From NCBI GenBank assembly GCA_958450365.1, contig CAUEEP010000936.1, positions 1,115,001 through 1,179,000 on the forward strand: 64,000 nt of DNA, written 5' to 3'. Source of the stretch: Mesorhabditis belari. Lineage: Eukaryota > Nematoda > Chromadorea > Rhabditida > Rhabditidae. The position numbers were made by a program, and so were the translations under genes. Shown here one piece after another: positions 1 through 12,210 of this stretch (within the stretch, counting starts at the first letter, position 1; every line of letters begins with the position of its first letter). Under the pieces are notes generated by a model. It worked only from the letters and a program-made list of their open reading frames with translations, did no database searches and was not told the DNA's origin.

Positions 1-192
1 AGCACTGAGCTATCCTTGACCTTCAGCTTACCGGGAAGATGCTCTAGCACTGAGCTATCATTGGCCTTCAGCTTATCGGGAAGATGCCTAGCACTGAGCT
101 ATCATTGGCCTTCTGCTTACCGAGAAGATGCCTAGCACTGCGCTATCCTTGACCTTCTGCTTACCGGGAAGATGCTCTAGCACTGAGCTATC
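1..192. repeat. ~46-bp tandem repeat, cut by the window edge
   Basis: About four units sharing GCACTGAGCTATC and CAGCTTACCGGGAAGATG. Units differ by a few substitutions and by CT insertions after GATG. The left part lies outside the window. Confidence 0.85.
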
Positions 193-1440
193 AACGCTTT
201 CTTTGCCCAAGCAGAAATAGGAAAGACAAGGAAGACGAAAGAAAGGAATTTTACAAAAAAACTTCATTAGTAACTCATAAAAGATTAGCAATATTTACTA
301 ATCAAATTCATCTAGAGTATTGTCTTCGTTTTCTGTCTTCGAGAATCCACTTTACTCAATTTTGTGCAATTTTGTGCAAAATCCTTTTGCTCTACGATTT
401 TGTCAAAACCCATTTTGCACTAATCTACGATTTATTTACAAAAGCAATGAATGAGATTCTAAAAAAAATAAGCCATTTTGATTTTACAAGAAATTTTACA
501 GGATTGATACGATAAGTATGGTAAAAAGATCACGAGAATCATGAAATCAAGTCAAGTAACACGAAAAAGCACAGAAATTATTGCTTTTTTGCTTTTTAGC
601 ACCAAAATCGAGTCAAAAATCGAAGTTTTGCAGTAAAAGAATCACCAAAAAGTATTGAATTCTCGGAATTTTCAAAAAAAAAACTATTTAAATAAGTTTA
701 AAGGCTTTTTCAAAGGATTTTTAAGGGGTTCAAAGGATTTTTTACTTTTAAATCGGAAAAACATTCGTTTTTGAAAGTTTTTAACGGCTAAACTCGTTTC
801 AGGCAAAAGAAAAATCAAATTTCAATCACAAAATAGCCAAGAAAGGAAAAGAAAAGAAACAAAATAGCCAAATTTTAAGCCAAGAAACGAAAATGATGAA
901 ATAAAAATGAAATTTAAACAAAATTGAAAATTTTTTTTTGAAAATTATCAAAATTGACACATTTTAACACTAAAAATTTGAACGTTAATACTAAAAAATT
1001 ATAAAAAACGATCAAAAAGTCTCGTTTGAATGTTTAAAGAGTTAAAGCAAGCACATTTTCATTTCGGAAACAATCAGAACACAGCACGATTTTTTTTGAG
1101 TTTTCATCAAACCAAAGCAAATTATTGATCAATAAAACAGAGCTTTACAAAATGTAAAAAGTTTTTCTAAAGAAATCTTAGTAAGTAAACAAAAATCGAA
1201 GCGAAAAAAATCGAAAATACAAAAATTTGTTGGTTCTCAAGGAATTCAAGCAATTCTCACATTGTCGAACAAAGTTTTCTGATAGGTGAACGAGTTCAAT
1301 TCGGCCAGGTCGAACACATGTTCCGGGAATTCGCTGAAAATCGGACTTTTATTCATTTTGTGTAGCTATAAACTTGTGTAATTCGTTTTTCATTCGATTT
1401 TTGACTAAACTCTAGTTTTATATTAGGTGATATATGTCGA
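193..1440. other. AT-rich intergenic DNA
   Basis: No open frame of note on either strand and no clear repeat apart from short A and T runs. I see nothing functional. Confidence 0.6.
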
Positions 1441-1449
1441 ATATGTCTC

Positions 1450-2128
1450 TCTACAGTATGCCTACAGTATCCCTATAGTATGCTTACAGTATTCCCTATA
1501 GTATGCCCAAAGTATACCCTATAGTATGCTTACAGTATTCCTACAGTATGCTTACAGTATTCCCTATAGTATGTCTAAAGTATTCCCTATAGTATGTCTA
1601 AAGTACACCCTATAGTATGCTTACAGTATTCCCTATAGTATGCTTACAGTACACCCTATAGTACACCCTATAGTGCACCCTATAGGGTACCCTATAGTAC
1701 ACCCTATAGTATACCCTATAGTGCCCTAGCCCTATAGTCCCTATGGTACCCTATAGTACACCCTATAGTGGCACCCTATAGTGCACCCTATAGGGTACCC
1801 TATAGTACACCCTATAGTACACCCTATAGTGCACCCTATAGGGTACCCTATAGTACACCCTATAGTGCACCCTATAGGGTACCCTATAGTACACCCTATA
1901 GTGCACCCTATAGGGTACCCTATAGTACACCCTATAGTGCACCCTATAGGGTACCCTATAGTACACCCTATAGTGCACCCTATAGGGTACCCTATAGTAC
2001 ACCCTATAGTACACCCTATAGTGCACCCTATAGGGTACCCTATAGTGCACCCTATAGGGTACCCTATAGTACACCCTATAGTGCACCCTATAGGGTACCC
2101 TATAGTGCACCCTACATTATGCCCTTAA
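1450..2128. repeat. CCCTATAG satellite, 12-14 bp units
   Basis: Degenerate CTATAGTATGC/CTACAGTATT units become regular CCCTATAGTACA, CCCTATAGTGCA and CCCTATAGGGTA units from about 1640 onwards. The array stays open in several frames only because the unit is a multiple of three. Many units contain the palindromes CCCTATAGGG and GGTACC. Confidence 0.95.
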
Positions 2129-2397
2129 AGTAGCCAACTGGTAGACTGAATAATCTATGTACAACATAGCTAGGTAATCTTACTAGAGTATGCTCTCCCA
2201 AATCGGTTTTCGGTTTCAACTTTCGAAAGCTATCATACTTTTTGCCTCTAATTGTTATCTAATTCATTTACTTTTCGTTTGTCCGAGTTATCAAAAAGAG
2301 ATCGATTAGACAATAGCCAAGATTAAGGTAGCTGATAGCTTTAAAAAGTTGACATATTTTAGAAATACGCATAAATCTTTCTATTATTTAAAATCTC

Positions 2398-5300
2398 TTA
2401 CAATTTGCGGATGAGCGGTAAAAGCATGGCGCCTCGTTTCGCAAAATCTTTCGCCGAGTAGAGAGGAGTGGGAATCGAGATGGTGCCGGTGTTGTACTGA
2501 TGCAAAAAGGTGAGTGCCCAAGTTTGGAGTTGGATCTCGTCCATCGATCGTTGTTGACTCATCTCGATTGCCAGCGTGTACTTTGGAGCCTTTGCAGTGC
2601 CCTGCAATTTTCAACTATCGTAGATTTTGTTTTTTCTTATTGCTAGCTCTTGTAAAGCCAGATCCAGAACTTCTGGTGGATGATTCAGAGACTTTATGGG
2701 CTAGTTCTGCAACAGCAGCTGACCTAGCCCTGGCCTGGACTATAGAACAATCTGATCCAAGTCTTCGGCTGTCTACTTGCCTCAAATTTTGCTTTCTTTT
2801 AAACCTCACCTGCATCGGGGCACTGGACATCAAAAAGAATTCAGATTTTTCGCTCGAGACAATCTCCTTATCAACAACGAAACCCGGCGGAACGTTCATC
2901 TTGTCAGTATCGACTCCAGTTCGAATGACCTAGAAATGTTTTCAAATAATGATTTTTTTTTCTCAAAATGAACCTCGGGGAAGAATCTCTCAATGTGATC
3001 CTGTGAGACAAAGATGAGTGTCGTTTTTGGGAGTGGATATTTCGGGAGCTGATCACACACCGCTTGGAGGCTCTCCATCGTCGATTTGGCAACCTGAATT
3101 TAATTTAATTTAATTTAATAGCTTAATTTAATTACCGTAAATGCCGTAAATTAGAACGAGATGTCGTTCTTATTTTTTAATACCCCCTCCGAGTGACGTT
3201 CTATTAGATGGTGTCATTCTATTTTTCTTTCTTAACACGTTGACGACATTGTCACCTGATGCTGTCTGACACATATTCGTTCGCCTGGAACATTGTCACC
3301 TGATTTCAAACAACGTTGTCCCATGCGATTGTTTGTGCAAAAACGCCATTGTCGTCAACGTGTTAACAAAAGAGAGCCAAGTGTTCAAAGAACAAACAGA
3401 AAGAATTACAAAAGTTAATTTGAAACTGTGCTCCTTTCAAGTAAAGTTTTTTTCTAAAACGTATAAACTTTAAAGAGCTACCATCTTCTTGCCACTAATT
3501 CTTGACCTTCTATGCTGATCTGTCAATATCGTTTTGGATTATTTACGCGTGTAATGTTGTTTAATCTTTGATTTACTCTAATATAATTCTTGTTTATCTA
3601 TTATATTTCTATTTTTTTTTCTTTTTTACTCACCCTTGCCATATTCCCCTCGGTCACTCCGCCCATATATAAATCAAAGAATTTCGGCAAACTCGGGCGA
3701 TATTTCATGATTCTTCCAAAAACTTGCGTGAAGAAATCTTCAAGATTTGGCTGCAATTGTTGAATTTGAATTTGTTTTTAGTAAAATTTTGATAACCTCA
3801 GTCTCTCGTGAAGGGACAAAGATGAAGTTTCCCGGGAAGAAATACGGATTTCGAGTCACATTTCCGGACCATCCAAGCACAGAGGCGTCTCTTTCTGAAA
3901 GAAGTTTTATAAATGAAAAACTGTAGCAATATTTTGAATTGAATAGTGAATTTAATAGTGATAATCTTGAGGTTTTACCAAATATTTTTTGCACTTTTAA
4001 GCTTACAGAACTTTTCACAGTTCATTTATTTCATATTCAAGATTCAAATTTGAAAAGCAGTTTTATCAGTCTGATAATCCAGACTGACAAAGCATTAGAT
4101 CAATCTTGAAAAAGTTGTTCCCTTTTAACCACCCACCATTGGCTCCAGTCGACGAATGGCTCATCTCGATGCCAACAATCACTCGATCCATATCGAAAAT
4201 CTTTTGCTGGAGCCTGAAGTCTTGAGTTTTGCGTTTTCATTGAAAATGCGCTTTGACACTGTGAATATGTAGTGTAATGCGTTTTCTAAATCTTGTCAAC
4301 TTTTAAAAACTACCGTACTTACAGAATAATTTTAACTGTGAGACAAGATGCTTTTAAGACTTTTCCACTAGTTAACTTTTGAGATTTTTATACTTTGCTT
4401 GCACAGGCAAAATTGAAGAACGGATGCTAATTGATGAATTAAAAGAAGAAAATGAAGAGAGTATTCCGAGTTTTATATATCATTTGAAAGCTCTTAATGA
4501 GTACTACAAAAAAGAATAGCTAAATCAACAATTTGTGCCAATCTTGAAAAAGATTTAAAGACCTGAACGTGACACTCCCGAAAAAGATGATCTTCATTCG
4601 TCAACTAGACCAGTTATTATACGGATTATATCTGCATTAAATACAGGAATAAAAATCTCACCAATTAGTACATACAGTTAAGAAAAAGTCCTGATCCTTA
4701 AATCTTTTCCAAGATTGGCTCAAATTGTTGATTTAGCTACTCTATTTTGTAGTAGTCATTAAGAGCTCAAATGATATATAACACACCAAAAAAATCTCTT
4801 CATTTTCTTCTTTTAATTCATCAATAAGCTTAGTTCCATAATTTTGCCGCACCCTGTACTCTAGTTATCCTATTGTAGCTTCAATTCAACTCACGTATTC
4901 AGGTTTTGCGGGAGTTGGATCACATGGTTGAATCCCTGATTCTTGACATTACTTTTCATTAGAATATTGTCCATGACAGCGTATTGTTTCCTGGCGGCTC
5001 CATCAGCAGCTTTTGCACAAATACGCCACGTGATTTCCTGAGTGATGATCTTGTATTTCAGCTCCAAGTACTTGATCATATCTGAAAATTTGAGATTGTT
5101 TAAGCTATTGTTCAAAAGAGGTATTATCCCATTAGTTTTTTAAATATATCATGTACTGGTTTTATTAAAATGTATTATAGTTTAAAAACACGAGGTCAAG
5201 TCTTTTAAAATCCTCACCATGCACATCGGCTCCTCTATCCGTCACAACCATCACAAAGTTGACTCCACTCTCTGAGGCTTTCCTGATCAAATTGTCTAGT

Positions 5301-8300
5301 TGAACTGGGTACGCTTGATACTAAAACAAATATTTTGAAATATATGTGGCTGTTTGGCTATTATTAGTATCAGTACTTTATTTGAATATGAACTCACGAT
5401 TGTTTTTGGCTTTTGAATAGCCATACTTCGGCCACTAGCGCGCTGAACAAACTCTCCAGCGAAGTCGCTAAAAGGACACTAATTATACGACGTTGTACTA
5501 CGGTATGTAGTGCTGTTTTTAAAGTTATACCATTACAAAGCTATTTTTTGCTTACCCATAAATGAGAAGACGATGAAACTTTTTAAATGTAAAGATTTAT
5601 GGTGGCAAAATGATGGGATCGCTTTCGAGCCGACAAAAAGTTTCGATTCTGGTTTCAGTTCAAGCTAAGGCAACTAAAATTTCGCCAAATTTATTACCAT
5701 TATTAGATTAGCTTATGACTCAAAAACCCCACCACACTTTTTGGTATCCACGCTCAACGAGAGCGATGATTTCCCATGATTGAATGGTAGCTGGTGAGAA
5801 AAATTTGTAGAGTTGAGCTCCTCTTGGGCCGCCTCCTCGTTGCATCTTCCATTTTCCCTAAAACTGATCTTTGAGTTTATATAGTTAGATTTTTAAAAAT
5901 TTCAAAAGCCAAAGCTAGAAACCAAACTCAATTTCCACTCGAATAAAAATCTCCGCTCTTCTAAGCCCTTATGTGTGAACAAAATTTAAATCCAGAAATC
6001 CAAGCTACTACTTAGTATTCGATTTATGCAAATTTTATATCTGATCACCCACATTTATCGGATCCTCACTCATCTTGTCTCCATAAACGACACGAGGCGC
6101 CGGAAGGAGACGAGCCGATGACAACTGAAAACTCAATTTAGTTCTGTCGTTTCAATCTTTATTCAAAAATACCTTGAACAATTTGTCACATTGCACTTGC
6201 AAGCCGGTTCGATCAATGAACGATGGATCATCCAAGGAGAGAGCCGCCACTGCGGTCAACGTTTGGCGTTTGCGAATGCCGGGGAGTACGGCCGATTCCT
6301 GAAATCAACAATGAATTCATTCAAAATCCTACTATTATAGTTTAAATATTGCCTACTTGCTATTTTAAAACAGATATTGATTATTAAAAGCAGTTGTATA
6401 TAGCATAGCATTAATTCTGAAGTTTCCACAACCTTTGTGATCCTTTCCGTTTGCTCTTTGAACTCCTGAGTCTTCCGTAATCCTTGATATGGCAGCACTT
6501 CAAGGATCTCTATTGGGAACAAATTTCCTCTCCAATCTCGGATCATCGGCCATGACGGTTGTCTAGATTTAAAGTGCTGTAAACTTTCAATAATTTTCCA
6601 GAAAAATTTAGGCAATAAAACTACTTTAAATACTTTAAAAGATTCTCAATTGAGACTGGTAATCAAGAATTTTTTGAAAGCTTTTCCGACATCCTGTACG
6701 CCTTTTAAAACGTGCCAGTCTATGAAAACTACCGTAAACTTTTTACGAAAACCTTTTCAAGTTTTTCTTTATGTTCCTGTATATTTTTCAATACATTTAA
6801 TCAACAATTTATTGTATCGCCAATAGAAACAGCATTTTTTCAAGAGCTTTTAGAAAAATTTGTTATAGCTTTAAAAAATATTATAAATAGCTCGAACTTG
6901 GTATCGATATTGGTCTCGATATCGATCAGGTTACCGAATCCAACCGACCGACTCGCTCGGAATTCCGGAATTATCGGAAATCTTATCGGAATTCCGCTAA
7001 GAAGGTCTAAGCAAAACGTTTCTAGACAGGTTATCGTGGGCTTACGGTACTTTTTATGTTATCAAATTTACAAACATACTTCAATGTGTATCCATATTGC
7101 TTCTTGTAGTAGGCGGCGATCGTTTCTTTCGTTCGCGGGATGACTTCTTGAGTTGGTGGGCCAGCGAATCCACGAATGATGACGGTTCGAGCGTTTTCTC
7201 GGTGAATTGGAAGTACTTCAAGGTCTGAAATTGAAATGTAGCTGAACACTTAAAATGCACAATTCTAAAACCAATAAGGTAACTTAAAATAAGCTCAACT
7301 TTCACTCACGTTTCAATGCGTTTTGCACACTCCTTTCGCGGATGGCTGTCACCATTGAAAAGGGTTTTCCATAAACCGAATCATTGAAAACTTTTTTATC
7401 TTCTCAGCTAGCGTTGATGGATAATGGATCCCGTGTTTGGACACTAAAACAGTGATAGTTTAAACTGTCAGACATATTCTTGAAAAAATGAACCTATTGA
7501 TAACACGCAAACGCACTACATCTAGTGCGTTTGCGTTTAAATGCATAATCGCTTATAAACTTATAAATTCATAATCTTTGCATTTCAAATGAAATTTGCA
7601 TACAAATCTTGCAAAATAAGACCTACAAGTAACTTTAAATTATCATTGAGTTTAAGTGGCGCCAAAAAAATGCAAAAATTTCTGGTTAGATGTAAATTTG
7701 TATTTTGAATCGTTTCTTGCTAGTGGAACTTGGTTCTAAATAAAAAAGAGGATGCTAGTTACAGACAATATTGAAAAGATAACAATATTTGACTGATAAA
7801 TCAAAACCTATTCAGTTACCTATCTTATTTGCTTAACTTTACTCACCATCCAAGATCAATAGCGCTCTCTGTGGCGTTGGCGCGTTGGCCCTCTTCTGGC
7901 TCGGATCCTCGACGAACTTGATGCTCTTCTTGATCGTTGGTACAGCCTGAACACAATGATTTCAGACTGGATCCAAATTTTATTATAATTTTATAAGCTT
8001 TATATACTTTAACTTGTTACCTGTACTCCTCCAGCGAGAACCGGCGCATCTCGTTGCGAGAAGCCGACCGCCTCGGGCTCAATGATGTAGATCTCATTCT
8101 TGCCGATGACAAAATTGTCACTAAACTTATGAATTAGTATATAACTTGAAATAGGAATACTGTAAATCTTTATAGAGAAAATCCTGTAAAATCTCAATAT
8201 TCTATTTCACTACAATATGCCGGATGAAAGCTTGTAGCTGATAAACTCGCGAGTATCTAATATTGTAAAGTCTACCTTAGTGCCGGTAATTACTAATTAT

Positions 8301-11300
8301 TACAGTAAGAAAACCTAAGATCTAACCCAGTATACTAGTTAGTAACCATTTAACCTTACCCACTACCTTTTTCTAAATAATTAGATACAAGACCCATTTA
8401 AAGAGCTCTAAAAAAAAGATCGCGCTGATTTGATTTGGTAGATTTTGTGCGTAACTAACGTAGATGTGTTAGTTAGTTAAAAGAAATTGGTTAAGCTAAG
8501 TTTATACGGCATGCACAATAAAATTCAAAGACAATGGACTAGAGGGAAGCCGAGAGAAACGAAACAAAACCATTTTAGAACTTTAAACAGAAAACATAGG
8601 CGGAACAATATAACCGAAAGGGAATTTGGGGAGACAGATAACCTTAAAACGCGTTACAAAAAGCAGGATAGATTTTACAGAAGGGGAAGAAAATTTATTC
8701 GGAAAAAAAACCGGACAACACTCCCGATTCCATCAAATGAATGCAGAAAAATGAAAAGAATGGCAAAAGGGGAATTTTGTGCGGGGTACGGTAGCGCATT
8801 CACGCTTTAGAGAGCGCGCCGCGCTTAAGACCGCTTAAAACCTTAAAACAGTCGCTTAAAACCGCACGTCAATAAGAATCTAACTTACTATAATGAATCA
8901 GAGTACTGAGGCTTTACAAAAGTCCTTTAAAATCTTGTACTATACAATAAACCTTTAATCCTTTAAAATCTCCACCTGTTCTCGTAAGCTTTATGCGAGA
9001 CGGCGATGTTTGCATACTCTTTAAAGTACCCGTCCAACTGATTGGTGTTAGCCTGTGGAATTTTGGTTTTAGATTGATGACATTAAAATTGCTGACTTGA
9101 AACGAGTCTTGAACTGGTTTGATGGTGACGGTGACGTGAGTCGGGTTCCCGAGGCCATTGATGCCGGTCAGCAGTTCTCCAGGCACTTCGATGACAATGC
9201 CGATTTCCTAAAGGCAAAATTTATTTTGTAAAATGGAAATTTTCGATTACTATGTGTGCTTTAGAGTGTACTTTGTGCTCAGCTGTTGCAAACGGTCTCT
9301 ATCCGGCAAACTGAAGTTCTGATTTTGCTTGTTAACCAGCTCTTGCTGTATGGAAGGAAAAGGGAAGAATTGAGTGCACGAAAGGTTAACAATTTTGAAG
9401 AAGTGATGGGAATTTAGCTGAATTGGTGGCCTTAAAGATATTCAGTCTAGATCTTTAGGGTTTTTGTCATACTGTACTGAAAATGAGAAAAAGAAGTAGT
9501 ACAATCAGGCCAGATCAGACCCGATCAAGTTCAAAAACGAAACAAGATCCAGGTGTAACTTTTGGCTTTTCTTTTTAGACCAAGTTCTTTTTGTAGACTA
9601 GACCAATTCATCCAGCCAATCTGGTCTTAAAAACTCTGTTTTAACATTCTTTGTATTACAGTAGTTAAGCCATTTTATGCTTTTGAGCAAAGGGTTTAAA
9701 TTTATTAGGTTGACCAAAGTTCTTTCGGGGGGTAGTCAAAAAAGCGCCATAATAGAAAACGTTCAAAACAGCGCCGTCAAATTTCTCAAAATCCAAAAAA
9801 CCAAACCGGTTCAAGTTTTATATCAAAAAATTCGTTGCGTTTTTGGCTACATGATGAGTGAAACAGTTTTTTAGAAAAGTTAATATTTCATAGATAAAAA
9901 GAGCACTCAAAATGGATCTCTAAAGATATTCAGTTAACCAACTGGGTATCACTGGACACACATTTTGAGTGCTCTTTTTATCTATGAAATATTAACTTTT
10001 CTAAAAAACTGTTTCACCCATCATGTAGCCAAAAACGCAACGAATTTTTTGATATAAAACTTGAACCGGTTTGGTTTTTTGGATTTTGAGAAATTTGACG
10101 GCGCTGTTTTGAACGTTTTCTATTATGGCGCTGTTTTGACTACCCCCCCGTTCTTTCCGGTGTAGCCGTAGTTTTTCACGTGGAAAGATCTTTCAAAACG
10201 TCGAGGAAATGCGCTTGTCACTCACTCAGTTTTTCGATTCTAAGCCACGTGAGTTTTACCGCCGCGGAATCTATTTGTTGCCGGATAAGTGGCAGGATGT
10301 TATTGATGTTGACGGTGAATATTTCGCGTAGATAAATTCTGTTTTTTTATTTGGCGTTTTTGATGCGTAAAATAAAAAATTAGATCTAGCGTCAAAAAAC
10401 GGAAAGAACTTTCCGGCCAACCTAATAATTCCGACTCACCGGATCATCGATTTTGATGATATCTAGTGCGTACAACGAAGCCGCAGCATCAGTGATGAAG
10501 GGTTTCTCAAAAAATGGATCCATTTGATTTGCGCGAACGATGTTGAGAATCGCCTTTTGGTAGACTTTCCGGTTGACTTCAGAGAAACTGAAATTTCAGG
10601 TTTTAAGATGATAAGATGAATAACGAACATCGAAGCCAATAACTTTTGAAGTTTTAAAAATCAATAATAGTATTACTCACTCATCCTTGATCTGTTTCGT
10701 GATTTCCCTCGGTTGTTTGGCGTTTGGATAGAAGGCATTGACTGGAACAATACATTTTTGTAGTTAATTTTCTAACTATTTCAAAAGCTGGATGTTAGAT
10801 AATTAGAAAATTCGAGTTCAGCAATTTTCGTTCTCTATGACTACAAAAGGTGCTTCTCTGAATACCTTATTTATTGGGTTGGTGAATTGAAAACTGCGGG
10901 CTATTGTCATACGTGACAGTTTAAGCACTTTCTTCAAAAGAAACCCATTTTGGTGTCAATGGAAAAGTTGTAGAGAATCAAAAATCAAGCTTATATCCAA
11001 ATTTTCAGAACGATTCAAGAACTGGTTTTCAAGAAATGCGAAATTTACGAATTTTCACAAAACTTGCATTTTAAGCGAAACTACTAAGTGTATCTTTTTG
11101 GAAATTTGGCTATAAGCCTAATTTTTGATTCTCTACAACTTTTCTATTGACATCAAAATGGGTTTCTTTTGAAGAAAGTGCTCAAACTGGGACATCTCCA
11201 GTCCTCCATTTTTGAGTCTCACACTTGTCTCACACACAAACCAAAATCCTACTACGAAAGAGGAATCCGCAAATTGCCTGTAAAATGGTCAGCAGTCGTC

Positions 11301-11555
11301 AATAATAATGGAAATTATTTGGAATCAAATTATGGTTTTATGTTGAATAAATTTTAGTTCAAAGTTCAGTTTTCAATTCACGAACCCAATAGTTGATAAA
11401 CGGAAATTCAAAAGAATTCGTAACTCACTCCGGAGATCGTATTTAAAGATCGGGATATTCTTCTTGACGGTGATTGGGAAAGCATTCGTTGAGACGCCAT
11501 TGAGCGGCGTGCCGAGAATTCCCGGGGGTTTTTTCTCGACGAGCGTATTAGCCAT
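2398..11555 (-). CDS. WAGO-type Argonaute, 22 exons, one apparent frameshift
   Basis: Small-RNA-binding Argonaute. Exons: 11429-11555, 10681-10741, 10440-10587, 9097-9207, 8976-9052, 8021-8120, 7847-7946, 7310-7443, 7080-7224, 6433-6562, 6173-6298, 6053-6124, 5738-5857, 5398-5478, 5218-5320, 4895-5081, 4137-4213, 3797-3894, 3634-3750, 2974-3093, 2810-2929, 2398-2601. With one base added in exon 8 the phases close at about 852 aa. The N-terminus (GTPLNG, then a KKNIPIFKYDL strand) is typical of the clade. A PAZ-like region lies around residues 200-380 and PIWI around 500-852. PIWI landmarks are MVVTDRGADV, MKSNVKNQGFNHVI, VIVGIEMSHS, YMGGVTEGN, NVPPGFVVD and the end block SIPTPLYSAKDFAKRG. Of the DEDH tetrad, the first Asp is Glu (GIEMSH) and the second is Gly (MGGVTEG), so slicing is unlikely; the late His (FLHQYN) remains. 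Introns 3 and 2 hold mariner-derived DNA. I recognise the nematode WAGO branch but not the exact orthologue. Confidence 0.9.
3236..3362. mobile_element. piggyBac-like MITE with TTAA ends
   Basis: A 127-bp sequence flanked by TTAA at 3232-3235 and 3363-3366. Its ends are inverted copies of CACGTTGACGACA. It lies in intron 19 of the Argonaute gene. TTAA duplication is the hallmark of piggyBac targets; the family assignment is inference. Confidence 0.55.
4402..4860. mobile_element. Foldback element with CAGG...TGCGGCAAAATT ends
   Basis: Long inverted repeat in Argonaute intron 16. The left arm with GAATTAAAAGAAGAAAATGA and ATCTTGAAAAAG mirrors the right arm. The right end reads AATTTTGCCGCACCCTG. 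It would form a hairpin of about 200 bp with a short loop. Confidence 0.7.
9705..10425 (+). mobile_element. Mariner remnant with inner foldback
   Basis: TA-flanked ends TTAGGTTGACC... and ...GGCCAACCTAA are mariner-like terminal repeats. On the plus strand 10182-10331 encodes the C-terminus of a mariner transposase (FFDSKPREFYRRGIYLLPDK, then a stop). The left part, 9728-9915, is an inverted copy of 9958-10146. The right end sits 13 bases from the 5' splice site of Argonaute intron 3. Confidence 0.8.
10874..11389 (+). mobile_element. Internally deleted mariner (TTGGGTTGGTGAATTG family)
   Basis: TA-flanked, 516 bp, with inverted ends TTGGGTTGGTGAATTGAAAA. The 3' part (to 11357) encodes a transposase C-terminus, KPKSYYERGIRKLPVKW and NNNGNYLE, while the rest is replaced by an internal palindrome. 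It lies in Argonaute intron 1. Relatives occur at 33046, 33364 and 50056. Confidence 0.85.
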
Positions 11556-11967
11556 TGAAAATTTGGTTTGTGATGAACACAATTACCTAGAGTTATTTGC
11601 TATGCGTCATTTAGTGCTAAAATAAAACGAGTGCAAGGAAAAGTTCAATAAAACTTTTGAACTGAAAGTTTATAGCTGACAAAACAGGTGTTAAATTGCT
11701 CTAATAGACGGAAACGCATTTAAAGATTGGGATTTTGAAAAATATCGGCTTTCCTATAGAACTCCGAAAAGTTACAGTGAAAAGTTATCGCTTTTTCAAA
11801 GCATCATTCTCAAGTTTAAAATCATTTTAAGGTTTTTCAAAGCTAAAGCTGTCAATTTGTAATATTAAACCAAAAGCTATATTTGTTAAAATTTGAATAT
11901 TTTAGGAAAAGAATGAAAAGCAGTAAAAAAAACTATTCAAAATATGAGAACAAGGTGGTTGAGTTAA

Positions 11968-12210
11968 GTTCTTATCAGAATCAGAAGACAGAAGACGGTT
12001 CTTATCAGAATCAGAAGACAGAAGACGGTTCTTATCAGAATCAGAAGACAGAAGACGGTTCTTATCAGAATCAGAAGACAGAAGACGGTTCTTATCAGAA
12101 TCAGAAGACAGAAGACGGTTCTTATCAGAATCAGAAGACAGAAGACGGTTCCTATCAGAATCAGAAGACGGTTCCTATCAGAATCAGAAGGCAGAAGACG
12201 GTTCTTATCT
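11968..12210 (+). repeat. 30-bp minisatellite (frame SYQNQKTEDG)
   Basis: Seven near-identical units of TTCTTATCAGAATCAGAAGA plus CAGAAGACGG, with the last units shortened. The array is open in frame from 11883 to 12236, but no splice signals or protein context support translation. It lies between the Argonaute and BiP genes. Confidence 0.9.

Noticed and set aside
1763..2133. Open frames of about 115-121 codons on both strands
   Set aside because: They are produced by the 12-bp satellite; the unit is a multiple of three without stops.
6049..6053. Argonaute exon 12 ending at the GTGATC donor (6049)
   Set aside because: That donor breaks phase with exon 13; the GTGGGT donor four bases earlier keeps PIN-GKWKMQRGG in frame.
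8487..8810. Plus-strand 107-codon basic frame in Argonaute intron 5
   Set aside because: Purine-rich, no family, no splice or start context, antisense to an intron.
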